A stretch of 64,000 nt of DNA from Nonlabens ulvanivorans (GTDB taxonomy: Bacteria > Bacteroidota > Bacteroidia > Flavobacteriales > Flavobacteriaceae), in NCBI RefSeq assembly GCF_000732625.1, contig NZ_JPJI01000023.1:124001-188000 (forward strand), read 5' to 3'. The position numbers and the translations under genes are program-made. This document shows positions 47,629 through 55,534 of this stretch, one piece after another. Within the stretch, counting starts at the first letter, position 1, and each line of letters begins with the position of its first letter. The notes under the pieces are model-generated. The model saw nothing but the letters and a program-made list of their open reading frames with translations. It was not told where the DNA came from and searched no databases.

Positions 47629-48428
47629 GACTTTATGGCTTTTATAAATTGCTCGCAGCTTGCTCCTGGTAGGTCGGTTTTCATGAAGTTTTCTCCTATT
47701 AAGAAACCTTCAAAGCCTAGTGTTTTAAGTTCTTTTACTATGTCAGGATCTGAGATACCGCTTTCTGATATGGCAAGAACATTTTCAGGAAAATGTGGTA
47801 AAAGATCTTTACTGTTTTGAATATCAGTTTTAAACCTTTTTAAATCACGATTATTAACTCCTATCACAAATTTAGACGTATTCAAAGAAGTGGTTACCTC
47901 TTTAATGCGATTCAATTCTTCTAAATCATGAACTTCAAAAAGAATTTCAAGACCTAGATTTATAGCCTCTAGGGACATGGTTTTTAATTCTTCGTTATTT
48001 AGACATGCTGCGATAAGTAGGATAGCGTCTGCTCCATAAGCTCGCGCTTCATGAATTTGATATAGATCTATCATGAAATCCTTGCGCAGGATAGGTATAT
48101 TAACTTGTGATCTTGCTTCTAGTAAATCGTCTAGCGTACCGCCAAAGAAAGGCAAATCAGTTAAACAGCTGATAGCGCTTGCACCGGCATTTTCATATCC
48201 TTTAACGACTTCCTGTAAGCTCGCTGGGCAATGGAAAGAGCCCTTGCTGGGGCTTTGTCTCTTATGTTCAGCAATGATACCGCTACCATTCTTTAAACTT
48301 GCATGTAGTGAAACTGGTTTACGAGAATAAGGCTTCATAGATCTCAAGTCTGATAGAGGAGTTTGAGCCTTTCTTGCTTTTAGATCTTGAGCAGTTTGAT
48401 TAGTTATTTTCTTTAGGATATCTTCCAT
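47625..48428 (-). CDS. trpC: Indole-3-glycerol phosphate synthase
   Basis: A 267-residue TIM barrel. IIAEHKRQSPSKG and LRKDFMIDLYQIHEARAYGADAILLI contain the catalytic Lys and Glu residues, and GVNNRDLKRFKTD with SESGI completes the active site. It overlaps trpF by 4 nt and lies 47 nt after trpD. Confidence 0.96.
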   Translation of the reverse strand: MEDILKKITNQTAQDLKARKAQTPLSDLRSMKPYSRKPVSLHASLKNGSGIIAEHKRQSPSKGSFHCPASLQEVVKGYENAGASAISCLTDLPFFGGTLDDLLEARSQVNIPILRKDFMIDLYQIHEARAYGADAILLIAACLNNEELKTMSLEAINLGLEILFEVHDLEELNRIKEVTTSLNTSKFVIGVNNRDLKRFKTDIQNSKDLLPHFPENVLAISESGISDPDIVKELKTLGFEGFLIGENFMKTDLPGASCEQFIKAIKS

Positions 48429-48475
48429 TATATCTGAAATTGTACTCTTGTTTGAATTATGAATTGATCATTGTA

Positions 48476-49471
48476 TTAAGCTTTAAGCTCCATAAGTTTT
48501 TGAAAACTTTCTAGGGCTTTACCAGTTTCTAAAGATGCTCTCGCAGCAACGACTGCATTTTTAAGATTTATATCTTGGGCTACTGATATAGCAGTTGCGG
48601 CATTAGCGATGACTACATTCTTTTGTGCATCGGTCGCTTTATTTTCAAGTACTTTCATAAAAATCAATGCAGCATCTTCTACAGTATCACCACCATAAAT
48701 ATCTGATTGTTTTAAAGGTTTCATATTAAAATCGCTAGCCGATAGATCGCTCACTCCATTATTTTTAGCCATGCGCACTTTTCCTGTAAGACTTACTTCA
48801 TCATATCCTTCATGTGCATGTAGTATCGCATATTTTTTATCTGTTTCTGATTGAAAAAGATATTCATAATTACGGGCTAGTTGTAAATTAAAAACACCTA
48901 CGCTTTGTAATTTAGGTTTTGCTGGATTTACTAATGGTCCCAACATGTTAAAGAAGGTTTTTACACCTAATTGTTTTCTAATAGGTGCAACAGCCTTCAT
49001 CGCCGGATGAAACAGCGGTGCGTGTAAGAAAGTAATGTTAGCCTCAGTTATTTGTTTTCTAAGAATATCATGATCATTTGTAAATACAAATCCTAGATGT
49101 TCCATTACATTAGAAGAACCACTTACTGAGCTCACTCCATAATTACCATGTTTTGCAACAGGTACACCTGCACCAGCAGTTACAAAACTAGCTAGGGTAC
49201 TGATGTTAAAAGTGTCTTTTCCATCACCACCAGTACCACATAAATCTATCGGATTAAATTCTGTTAGGTCAATAAGGTTTGCTTGTTCTAACATAGCATC
49301 TCTAAAACCTGCCAGTTCTTCTACAGTGATACTGCGCATGCCATAAACAGTTAGGAATGCTGCAATTTGCGCATCGTTTACAGTTCCGCTAGTTATGGCA
49401 GTTAGGATATCATAAGCACGCTTTCGCGAAAGCGTCCCATGATTAAATAATTCGTTTAGAATCTCTTTCAT
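48476..49471 (-). CDS. trpD: Anthranilate phosphoribosyltransferase
   Basis: A 331-residue enzyme that joins anthranilate and PRPP. DLCGTGGDGKDTFNISTLASFVTAG binds PRPP and KHGNYGVSSVSGSSNVMEHLG binds substrate. The dispersed palindrome codes for GTLSRKRAYDIL near residues 13-24. It starts 1 nt after the trpG stop codon. Confidence 0.96.
   Translation of the reverse strand: MKEILNELFNHGTLSRKRAYDILTAITSGTVNDAQIAAFLTVYGMRSITVEELAGFRDAMLEQANLIDLTEFNPIDLCGTGGDGKDTFNISTLASFVTAGAGVPVAKHGNYGVSSVSGSSNVMEHLGFVFTNDHDILRKQITEANITFLHAPLFHPAMKAVAPIRKQLGVKTFFNMLGPLVNPAKPKLQSVGVFNLQLARNYEYLFQSETDKKYAILHAHEGYDEVSLTGKVRMAKNNGVSDLSASDFNMKPLKQSDIYGGDTVEDAALIFMKVLENKATDAQKNVVIANAATAISVAQDINLKNAVVAARASLETGKALESFQKLMELKA
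49419..49434. repeat. Dispersed palindrome, perfect copy inside trpD
   Basis: CGCTTTCGCGAAAGCG, read as LSRKR in the N-terminal helices. Confidence 0.9.
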
Positions 49472-49472
49472 A

Positions 49473-50039
49473 CTACAAAGTGTCTATAAAATTTTTGAGC
49501 ATGGTTTTACCGTCTGGTGTCATGATGCTTTCTGGGTGAAATTGCAGGCCGTAAATAGGTAGTTCTTTATGTTTAAGAGCCATGATTTGACCGTTTTCGT
49601 CAGTTGCGGTTATTTCTAGAACATCTGGAAAACTGCTATTTTGTGCAGCCCAAGAATGGTATCGCCCTGCATCAAAATTAGTGTCGATATGATTAAATAT
49701 CTCATTACCGTTATGTGTCATGTTAGTAGAGATACCGTGATATACTTTATCTAGATTTATAATCTCTCCACCGAAGACTTCAGTAATGGCTTGATGACCT
49801 AGACAGATACCTAAAAGTGGTCTTTTATCTTTCAAAAAATCAATGATAGGTAACAAATTGCCAGCTTCACTAGGAATTCCTGGGCCAGGAGATAGAACGA
49901 CAGCATCGTAATTGACACACTCTTCAGGTGTGATTTTATCGTTGCGAACTACCTTTACTTTTACATTTAAATCCTCTAAATAATGAACCAGATTGAAGGT
50001 AAAGGAGTCGTAATTATCTATAAGAAGAATACTTTTCAT
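49473..50039 (-). CDS. trpG: Anthranilate synthase glutaminase component
   Basis: A 188-residue class I glutamine amidotransferase that supplies ammonia to TrpE. It has LIDNYDSFTFNLVHYL, the nucleophile in LLGICLGHQAI, and GLQFHPESIMTPDG. It is separated from trpE by the lipoprotein ORF, with a 1-nt overlap at 50039 (TAATG). Confidence 0.96.
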   Translation of the reverse strand: MKSILLIDNYDSFTFNLVHYLEDLNVKVKVVRNDKITPEECVNYDAVVLSPGPGIPSEAGNLLPIIDFLKDKRPLLGICLGHQAITEVFGGEIINLDKVYHGISTNMTHNGNEIFNHIDTNFDAGRYHSWAAQNSSFPDVLEITATDENGQIMALKHKELPIYGLQFHPESIMTPDGKTMLKNFIDTL

Positions 50040-50524
50040 TATTTAATAATTTGAAATTTACCTTTTGAATCTATGGTGTAATTTGTTTCTACATTATTAA
50101 CCATTTTCTGAATAGTGAAATCCTTAAAGATTTTACCTGAAAATATAGAGTCGTTATCTGTTCTTGCCAGTACTAGTTGATCAACTAAAACATTAGAATG
50201 ATTATAGCTTCGAATACTTAATTCTGTCCTCATACCTTCTTGAGCTTTATAATTTTTCATCATTGGCTTAATGAAATACAACTCTTTAAAGCCTATTGTA
50301 TTTCCCAATCTGTATTGTATTGCCGTAGCATTGTAAGCTTCAGCTTCAGTTAAATATTCATTCAGATTTTGATGTGGTGATTTAAAGTCTGTCGCGTTTG
50401 TCACATTCAATTTTAAATTCTCTTTTGAAGGAGACGCTTCATAAATAACTGTATTGGAGTTACACGAAGAGACAAAAATTGCTAAGACAAAAATTGAGAA
50501 ATATTTAATTATTTGAGTTTTCAT
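50039..50524 (-). CDS. Uncharacterised lipoprotein between trpE and trpG
   Basis: A 161-residue protein with signal FSIFVLAIFVSSCNS (lipobox VSSC, Cys21). The mature part is mixed alpha/beta without a recognised domain (LNEYLTEAEAYNATAIQYRLGNTIGFKELYFIKP, then MVNNVETNYTIDSKGKFQI). It overlaps trpE by 4 nt and trpG by 1 nt, so it is fully inside the coupled trp operon although it is exported and has no obvious link to anthranilate synthesis. Confidence 0.75.
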   Translation of the reverse strand: MKTQIIKYFSIFVLAIFVSSCNSNTVIYEASPSKENLKLNVTNATDFKSPHQNLNEYLTEAEAYNATAIQYRLGNTIGFKELYFIKPMMKNYKAQEGMRTELSIRSYNHSNVLVDQLVLARTDNDSIFSGKIFKDFTIQKMVNNVETNYTIDSKGKFQIIK

Positions 50525-51933
50525 TTTGTTGAATGGTTTTGAGTTGCTTGATTTATGGCCTTTCTTAAGGCATTAGTTTTATTATATACTTCTTGTGTCT
50601 CGTCATCTATGTTACTATGTACAACAACGCCTGCACCGGCTCTAAAGTTAAGAGTTTTGCCTTGTGATAATATACTACGTATGATAATGGCGTGATTAAA
50701 ATCACCATTAAATCCTAAATATCCTATAGCACCACCATAGAAACTACGACTAGAGTTTTCATATGTATCAATAAGTTGCATGGCTTTATATTTAGGTGCT
50801 CCACTTAAAGTTCCAGCAGGAAAAGTGTCCCCTATAAGCTGTATTTTATCCTCTTCATTAATTAATCCAGTCACTTTACTAACCATATGAATCACGTGAG
50901 AGTAAAAATGTATATTTTGATAGTCAGTCACCGCGACATTTCTAGCATGTCTACTCAAATCGTTACGAGCTAGGTCTACTAGCATCACATGTTCAGCAGT
51001 TTCTTTAGGATCCTTCTTTAAGTCTTCGGCAGCTTTTAAGTCTGCACTGTCATTTCCAGTTCTTTTATAGGTTCCAGCAATAGGCTGTATACTGGCGTGA
51101 TTTTCTTTGATAATTAATTGCGCCTCTGGTGAAGAACCGAATATTCTAAAATTACCATAGTCAAAATAAAATAAGTAAGGACTAGGATTGATTGCTCTTA
51201 ATTCACGATAAACATTAAAATCATCACCTTGAAAATCTTGAGAGAATTTGCGAGATAAAACTATTTGAAAAACATCACCACGACGGCAATGTTCTTTCCC
51301 TTTTTCAACTAGCTTTTTAAAATCATCATCACTCATCTCTGATGTTTCATTATCAGTTGTATTAAAACTATATTGAGCGACATCTTTATGTTTAATGACG
51401 CTTAGTAATTCATTTATTTTAGGTTTTTTTCCATCATATAAGTGTTCAAAAACATGAAGTTGATTATGGTAGTGATCAAAAACCATTACATTTTGAAAAA
51501 CTTGATAATGAGCAAGAGGTATGTTCTTCTCGCTTTCGCGAAAGCGAAATTCTAAAGACTCAAATAATTGAACAGCATCATAGCCTAAATATCCAAAAAG
51601 CCCATGATTAGGAAATGGGAAATCAGAATCTGTATGTGAGAAGGAGTTTTTAAATTGCGTAAGTCCAGCAGCAAGATCATAACTTGAATTGAAAGAAGAT
51701 TGCTCGCTTGAACCATCTGGATACTGACTTTCAATGCTTGTGTTTGTAACTGAAAACTGTGCTACAGGATTACAACAAATAAATGAATAACTATTACTGC
51801 GTTCACCATACTCATTACTTTCTAGTAATATACTGCCTGGATATTTATCACGTAATCGCATATATATAGCTACAGGTGTAAGCATATCTGCTAATATGGA
51901 TTCTTGTGTAGTTTTTGCTTTATGTTTTTGCAT
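50521..51933 (-). CDS. trpE: Anthranilate synthase component I
   Basis: A 470-residue chorismate enzyme. The tryptophan feedback motif LLES is at SILLESNEYGERSNSYSF, and the catalytic domain has FQIVLSRKFSQ, PSPYLFYF, IAGTYKRTG and GTLSGAPKYKAM. The dispersed palindrome codes for LEFRFRESEKN at about residues 130-140. It is the first structural gene after the trp leader and attenuator. Confidence 0.96.
   Translation of the reverse strand: MQKHKAKTTQESILADMLTPVAIYMRLRDKYPGSILLESNEYGERSNSYSFICCNPVAQFSVTNTSIESQYPDGSSEQSSFNSSYDLAAGLTQFKNSFSHTDSDFPFPNHGLFGYLGYDAVQLFESLEFRFRESEKNIPLAHYQVFQNVMVFDHYHNQLHVFEHLYDGKKPKINELLSVIKHKDVAQYSFNTTDNETSEMSDDDFKKLVEKGKEHCRRGDVFQIVLSRKFSQDFQGDDFNVYRELRAINPSPYLFYFDYGNFRIFGSSPEAQLIIKENHASIQPIAGTYKRTGNDSADLKAAEDLKKDPKETAEHVMLVDLARNDLSRHARNVAVTDYQNIHFYSHVIHMVSKVTGLINEEDKIQLIGDTFPAGTLSGAPKYKAMQLIDTYENSSRSFYGGAIGYLGFNGDFNHAIIIRSILSQGKTLNFRAGAGVVVHSNIDDETQEVYNKTNALRKAINQATQNHSTK
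51531..51546. repeat. Dispersed palindrome, perfect copy inside trpE
   Basis: CGCTTTCGCGAAAGCG, read as RFRES. Confidence 0.9.
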
Positions 51934-51959
51934 TATAAGTTCTAAAAATGGGTAAAATA

Positions 51960-51989
51960 AAAAAGGTCTGCCGTTAAGCAGACCTTTTT
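51960..51989 (-). terminator. trp operon attenuator terminator
   Basis: A stem AAAAAGGTCTGC with GCAGACCTTTTT and a 6-nt loop lies between the leader peptide and trpE. The leader segment GCCGTAAAG, which includes the leader stop codon, is complementary with one mismatch to CTTAACGGC in the hairpin and can serve as the antiterminator. Confidence 0.9.
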
Positions 51990-52012
51990 GTTATATAAAC
52001 ATACGGGTGACT

Positions 52013-52066
52013 TTACGGCTGTTGAGCTGTATCATTCCACCACCAAGTATGATTTGTGTTTCTCAT
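52013..52066 (-). CDS. trpL: trp operon leader peptide (attenuator peptide)
   Basis: A 17-residue ORF, MRNTNHTWWWNDTAQQP, with three consecutive Trp codons, read from 52066. The -7 candidate TACATTTA (52075-52082) ends 8 nt before the ATG; another, TAGGTTTG, lies at 52095-52102. The leader precedes an attenuator hairpin and trpE, the standard arrangement for tryptophan attenuation. Confidence 0.9.
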   Translation of the reverse strand: MRNTNHTWWWNDTAQQP

Positions 52067-52074
52067 AGAGATTG

Positions 52075-52082
52075 TAAATGTA
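52075..52082 (-). promoter_or_regulatory. Probable trp operon -7 element
   Basis: TACATTTA on the minus strand, 8 nt before the leader ATG. The alternative TAGGTTTG at 52095-52102 fits the consensus better but gives a longer leader. Confidence 0.5.
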
Positions 52083-52120
52083 AGTAGGCATTTTCAAACC
52101 TACAAGTATCTAACATTTTT

Positions 52121-53785
52121 TTAATAACCTTCATCATGTATACCACTAACTGCTCGACCTGATGGGTCATTCATGTTTTTAAAAGCTTCATCCCATTCTA
52201 ATGCAACAGGTGTCGAGCAGGCTACAGATTTTAAAGAAGGTACACAGTTTGCGGCAGTATCGCTAGGGAAGTGTTCACTAAAAATACTACGATAGTAATA
52301 CTCTTCTTTATTTTGTGGCGGATTGATTTTAAATTTAAAAGGAGCTGCCTCCATCATTTCATCAGTCACCACATCTTCTACGACTTCTTTTAAGGTATCG
52401 ATCCAGCTGTATCCAACGCCATCGCTGAATTGTTCCTTTTGTCTCCAAGCAACACTTTTAGGTAGTTCATCTTCAAACGCTTCTCTTAAAATGTGTTTTT
52501 CCATTTTTCCATTTCCACACATTTTATCTTTAGGGTTGAGTCTCATAGCTACATCCATAAATTCTTTATCTAAAAACGGAACGCGACCTTCAATTCCCCA
52601 TGCTGCAAGGGATTTATTTGCTCTTAGGTTATCATATAGATGTAGTGTATCTAGTTTACGCACGGTTTCTTTATGAAATTCTTCTGCACTAGGTGCTTTG
52701 TGAAAATATAAGTAACCTCCGAAAATCTCATCACTACCTTCACCAGATAGAACCATTTTAATTCCCATAGATTTAATAACTCGTGCAAGAAGATACATAG
52801 GTGTGGATGCTCTAATGGTAGTAACATCATAGGTTTCTAGAAAATAAACTACGTCTTTTATTGCGTCTAGACCTTCTTGAATTGTGAAGTTGACACTGTG
52901 ATGCACGGTACCTATATGGTCTGCAACTTCTTGTGCTGCTGCTAAATCAGGACTTCCTTCTAAACCTATGGCAAATGAATGTAATTGAGGCCACCAAGCC
53001 TCTTTGTTATCACCTGATTCTATACGCTTTGCGGCATATTTTTTTGCAACAGCACTTACAATAGAACTATCTAATCCACCAGAAAGTAACACACCATATG
53101 GTACATCGCTCATTAAATGTCTATGAACAGAGTCTTCCATTGCTTTCTTAAGCTCAGCGACAGAGCTTTTATTTTCTTTTACTGAATCATAACTTTTCCA
53201 CTCGCGATCATACCATTTTGTAAAGCTGCCATCTTCACTATAATAGTAGTGTCCTGGCGGAAATGGGCTGATTTGATTACAGGTGCCTTCTAAAGCTTTA
53301 AGTTCACTAGCGACATAAAATTGCCCTAATTCATCTGTACCATGATAGAGAGGAATGATTCCTTGATGGTCTCTTGCGCATAGGAAAACGTCTTTTTCAC
53401 TATCATAAAGAGCAAAACCATACATACCGGTAAGCTCATCCATAAAGTCTATACCTTTATCTTGATAAAGAGCTAATATGACCTCGCAGTCACTTTTAGT
53501 TTTGAATTCATAAGAATCTTTATAATGGTCACGTATTTTTTGATGGTTGTATATTTCTCCATTTACGGCAAGTACGACTTTACCATCTGGACTATATAAC
53601 GGTTGACCACCTGATTGTGGATCTACAATGGTTAATCGTTCATGAGCAAGTATTGCATTACTACCACAATAAATACCCGACCAGTCTGGTCCTCGATGTC
53701 TTAATTTTTTTGATAATTCTAAGATTTTTTCTCGTTGGTCTTGGCTGTCTTTTTTCAGCTGAAACATCCCTACTATTCCACACAT
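52121..53785 (-). CDS. asnB: Asparagine synthetase B, glutamine-hydrolysing
   Basis: A 554-residue AsnB. The N-terminal glutaminase domain uses Cys2 (MCGIVGMFQL), with RHRGPDWSGIY and VNGEIYNHQ. The C-terminal synthetase has the ATP loop LLSGGLDSSIVSAVA and LSGEGSDEIFGGYLYFHKAP. It makes asparagine from aspartate, ATP and glutamine. It lies upstream of the trp leader on the same strand, with its own Asn-rich leader peptide and attenuator hairpin. No terminator was recognised between its stop codon and the trp promoter. Confidence 0.97.
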   Translation of the reverse strand: MCGIVGMFQLKKDSQDQREKILELSKKLRHRGPDWSGIYCGSNAILAHERLTIVDPQSGGQPLYSPDGKVVLAVNGEIYNHQKIRDHYKDSYEFKTKSDCEVILALYQDKGIDFMDELTGMYGFALYDSEKDVFLCARDHQGIIPLYHGTDELGQFYVASELKALEGTCNQISPFPPGHYYYSEDGSFTKWYDREWKSYDSVKENKSSVAELKKAMEDSVHRHLMSDVPYGVLLSGGLDSSIVSAVAKKYAAKRIESGDNKEAWWPQLHSFAIGLEGSPDLAAAQEVADHIGTVHHSVNFTIQEGLDAIKDVVYFLETYDVTTIRASTPMYLLARVIKSMGIKMVLSGEGSDEIFGGYLYFHKAPSAEEFHKETVRKLDTLHLYDNLRANKSLAAWGIEGRVPFLDKEFMDVAMRLNPKDKMCGNGKMEKHILREAFEDELPKSVAWRQKEQFSDGVGYSWIDTLKEVVEDVVTDEMMEAAPFKFKINPPQNKEEYYYRSIFSEHFPSDTAANCVPSLKSVACSTPVALEWDEAFKNMNDPSGRAVSGIHDEGY

Positions 53786-53804
53786 AACTAAATTGTTTAA
53801 ATGA

Positions 53805-53833
53805 AAAAAGGTCTACTGTGAAGTAGACCTTTT
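53805..53833 (-). terminator. asnB attenuator terminator
   Basis: GGTCTACT-TCAC-AGTAGACC flanked by A and T runs, 20 nt before asnB. The segment GTAAGGTAG at the leader stop codon can pair with CTACTTCAC of this hairpin (seven Watson-Crick pairs, one G-U, one mismatch). Confidence 0.85.
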
Positions 53834-53860
53834 GAATTTTTTAAAATACCAGATACTACC

Positions 53861-53911
53861 TTACGTGAGTAAAGAATTATTATTAAATCTGATATTATTA
53901 TTTTTTATCAT
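53861..53911 (-). CDS. Asn-rich leader peptide of asnB (attenuator peptide)
   Basis: A 16-residue ORF, MIKNNNIRFNNNSLLT, with six Asn codons in two triplets, read from 53911. The -7 element TACATTTA ends 7 nt before the ATG. It precedes a terminator hairpin and asnB in exactly the layout of the his and trp leaders in this window. It would let low charging of tRNA-Asn raise asparagine synthetase. The composition could be chance in an AT-rich region, but the position, hairpin and antiterminator pairing argue against that. Confidence 0.8.
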   Translation of the reverse strand: MIKNNNIRFNNNSLLT

Positions 53912-53918
53912 AACACTG

Positions 53919-53926
53919 TAAATGTA
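53919..53926 (-). promoter_or_regulatory. Probable asnB -7 promoter element
   Basis: TACATTTA on the minus strand, 7 nt before the Asn leader ATG. Confidence 0.5.
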
Positions 53927-53992
53927 AAAAAAATCTTTTAGCAAACAAATTTCTGTTACAATTAATACTTACGTAGGATTTGTAATAAGGTC

Positions 53993-54631
53993 TTAATGTC
54001 TAACTGAAGATTTAATAACCTCTGGCATTTTAGAAGCAAATTTTCTCCACCTTGGAATTGATACACCTTGTATATAGCCTTGATTAGGATGCAGTTTTGC
54101 ATAGTCCTGATGGTATTCTTCAGCAATCCAGAATTTTTGAAAAGCTTTTACTTCAGCAGCTACTTTATAGCCTTCGTTAGTTAGGGCAGTAATTTTGTCT
54201 TCTATAATTTTCTTTTGCTCATTATTCTGATAGAAAACAATACTTCGGTAGGATTCACCTATATCTGGACCTTGACCATTTACTTGCTCTATATTTTGTG
54301 AGGCAAAATAAACATCTACTAAAGTTTTAAAACTTACAGTTTCTGGATCGTAAATTATTTCATTTGCTTCAGCATGATCTGCATGGTTTCTATAAGTAGG
54401 ATTTTCAGTGTTGCCACCGCTATATCCAGAGATAGCTTCTTGGACACCTTGAACGCTTTCATATATTTCTTCTACACACCAAAAACAACCACTAGCAAAG
54501 TATGCTCTTTCTAATCCGTCTTGAGCATTTACTTCTACGGGTAAAATTTCTTTTTGTTTTGCCTTTTTTTCAACTGGTGTATTACAGGTTGAGGCAATAA
54601 ATATTAATATTATGGTACTTATCAGTTTCAT
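53993..54631 (-). CDS. msrA: Peptide methionine sulfoxide reductase A, exported
   Basis: A 212-residue MsrA with the catalytic motif FASGCFWCVEEIYESVQGV, GYSGGNTENPTY and WIAEEYHQDY near the C-terminus. The N-terminus (IILIFIASTCN) is a lipoprotein-type signal, so it should repair oxidised methionines of envelope proteins. It is a single gene; the region to its left carries the asnB promoter. Confidence 0.94.
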   Translation of the reverse strand: MKLISTIILIFIASTCNTPVEKKAKQKEILPVEVNAQDGLERAYFASGCFWCVEEIYESVQGVQEAISGYSGGNTENPTYRNHADHAEANEIIYDPETVSFKTLVDVYFASQNIEQVNGQGPDIGESYRSIVFYQNNEQKKIIEDKITALTNEGYKVAAEVKAFQKFWIAEEYHQDYAKLHPNQGYIQGVSIPRWRKFASKMPEVIKSSVRH

Positions 54632-54695
54632 GATTTACTTGTTTCAAGTAAAAATACTTTTTGAAGAAAATAGTTGTATTAAAAACTCGTTAAAT

Positions 54696-54730
54696 AAAAA
54701 ATCCCTTATCTATCATTAGATAAGGGATTT
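54696..54730 (-). terminator. Terminator of the Nif3-like/coiled-coil operon
   Basis: A perfect 14-bp stem (AAATCCCTTATCTA with its complement) and a 4-nt loop, followed by T residues on the minus strand. Confidence 0.92.
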
Positions 54731-54750
54731 CTATACGTTATGATAAGTGA

Positions 54751-55530
54751 CTATAGTTTAGCAAATACTTTTTCCATTGCCTCAACCTGCTCTTCAGCAA
54801 GAGCTGCATCTACTAAAATACGTCCTGAATGTTCATCTGTAATGATTTTTTTACGACTTGCAATCTCAACCTGCACTTGTGGTGGAATTGTGAAGTAAGA
54901 ACCACCAGAGGCACCACGTTCGATAGGTACAACAGCAAGACCGTTACGTACACTAGTTCTTATACGAGTATAAGCCTTTATTAATCTAGCTTCAACTGTA
55001 GTTGCGTGATCTTGAGACATTTTCATAAGAGCTTGCTCTTCTTTTTCAGTCTCTTTTAGAATTTCTTCTAACTCAGCTTTTTTATGCTTAAGATGTTCTG
55101 CACGTTGTGACATACGATCTTTACTAGCATTCACAACTTCATTTTGTTGCTCGATTTGAGCTTTAAATTCACGAATGTGTTTTTCTGCAAGTTCCATTTC
55201 TAGTTCTTGAAATTCAATTTCTTTAGAAAGAGAGTTGAATTCACGATTGTTACGTACATTCTTTTGTTGTTCTGTATACTTTTTGATAAGAGATTTAGAT
55301 TCTTCAATTCTATTTTTCTTATCCTTGATAGATTCGTTAAGCTCTTCAAGTTTAGCGCTAAGCTTAACCACACGTGTGTTTAATCCTTCCACCTCATCTT
55401 CTAGATCTTTTACCTCAAGAGGTAATTCACCGCGTACATTGCGAATCTCATCTATTCTGGAGTCGATTAATTGTAGATTGTAAAGCTCTCTAAGCTTATC
55501 TTCTACAGTAGCTTCCGTCTTTTTTGCCAT
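54751..55530 (-). CDS. Coiled-coil protein of the C4 zinc-ribbon family, zinc ligands lost
   Basis: A 259-residue protein. Residues about 10-185 are a long heptad-rich coiled coil (EDEVEGLNTRVVKLSAKLEE and KHIREFKAQIEQQ). The C-terminal domain aligns with the zinc-ribbon family usually found beside Nif3-like proteins (IPPQVQVEIASRKKII, SGRILVD). In typical members four Cys bind zinc; here the positions read S-GG-S (GASGGSYF) and D-EH-S (ITDEHSGR), so no zinc site can form. It starts 4 nt after the Nif3-like gene. The function of the family is unclear; it may bind nucleic acid or act as a scaffold. Confidence 0.88.
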   Translation of the reverse strand: MAKKTEATVEDKLRELYNLQLIDSRIDEIRNVRGELPLEVKDLEDEVEGLNTRVVKLSAKLEELNESIKDKKNRIEESKSLIKKYTEQQKNVRNNREFNSLSKEIEFQELEMELAEKHIREFKAQIEQQNEVVNASKDRMSQRAEHLKHKKAELEEILKETEKEEQALMKMSQDHATTVEARLIKAYTRIRTSVRNGLAVVPIERGASGGSYFTIPPQVQVEIASRKKIITDEHSGRILVDAALAEEQVEAMEKVFAKL

Positions 55531-55534
55531 CTGT

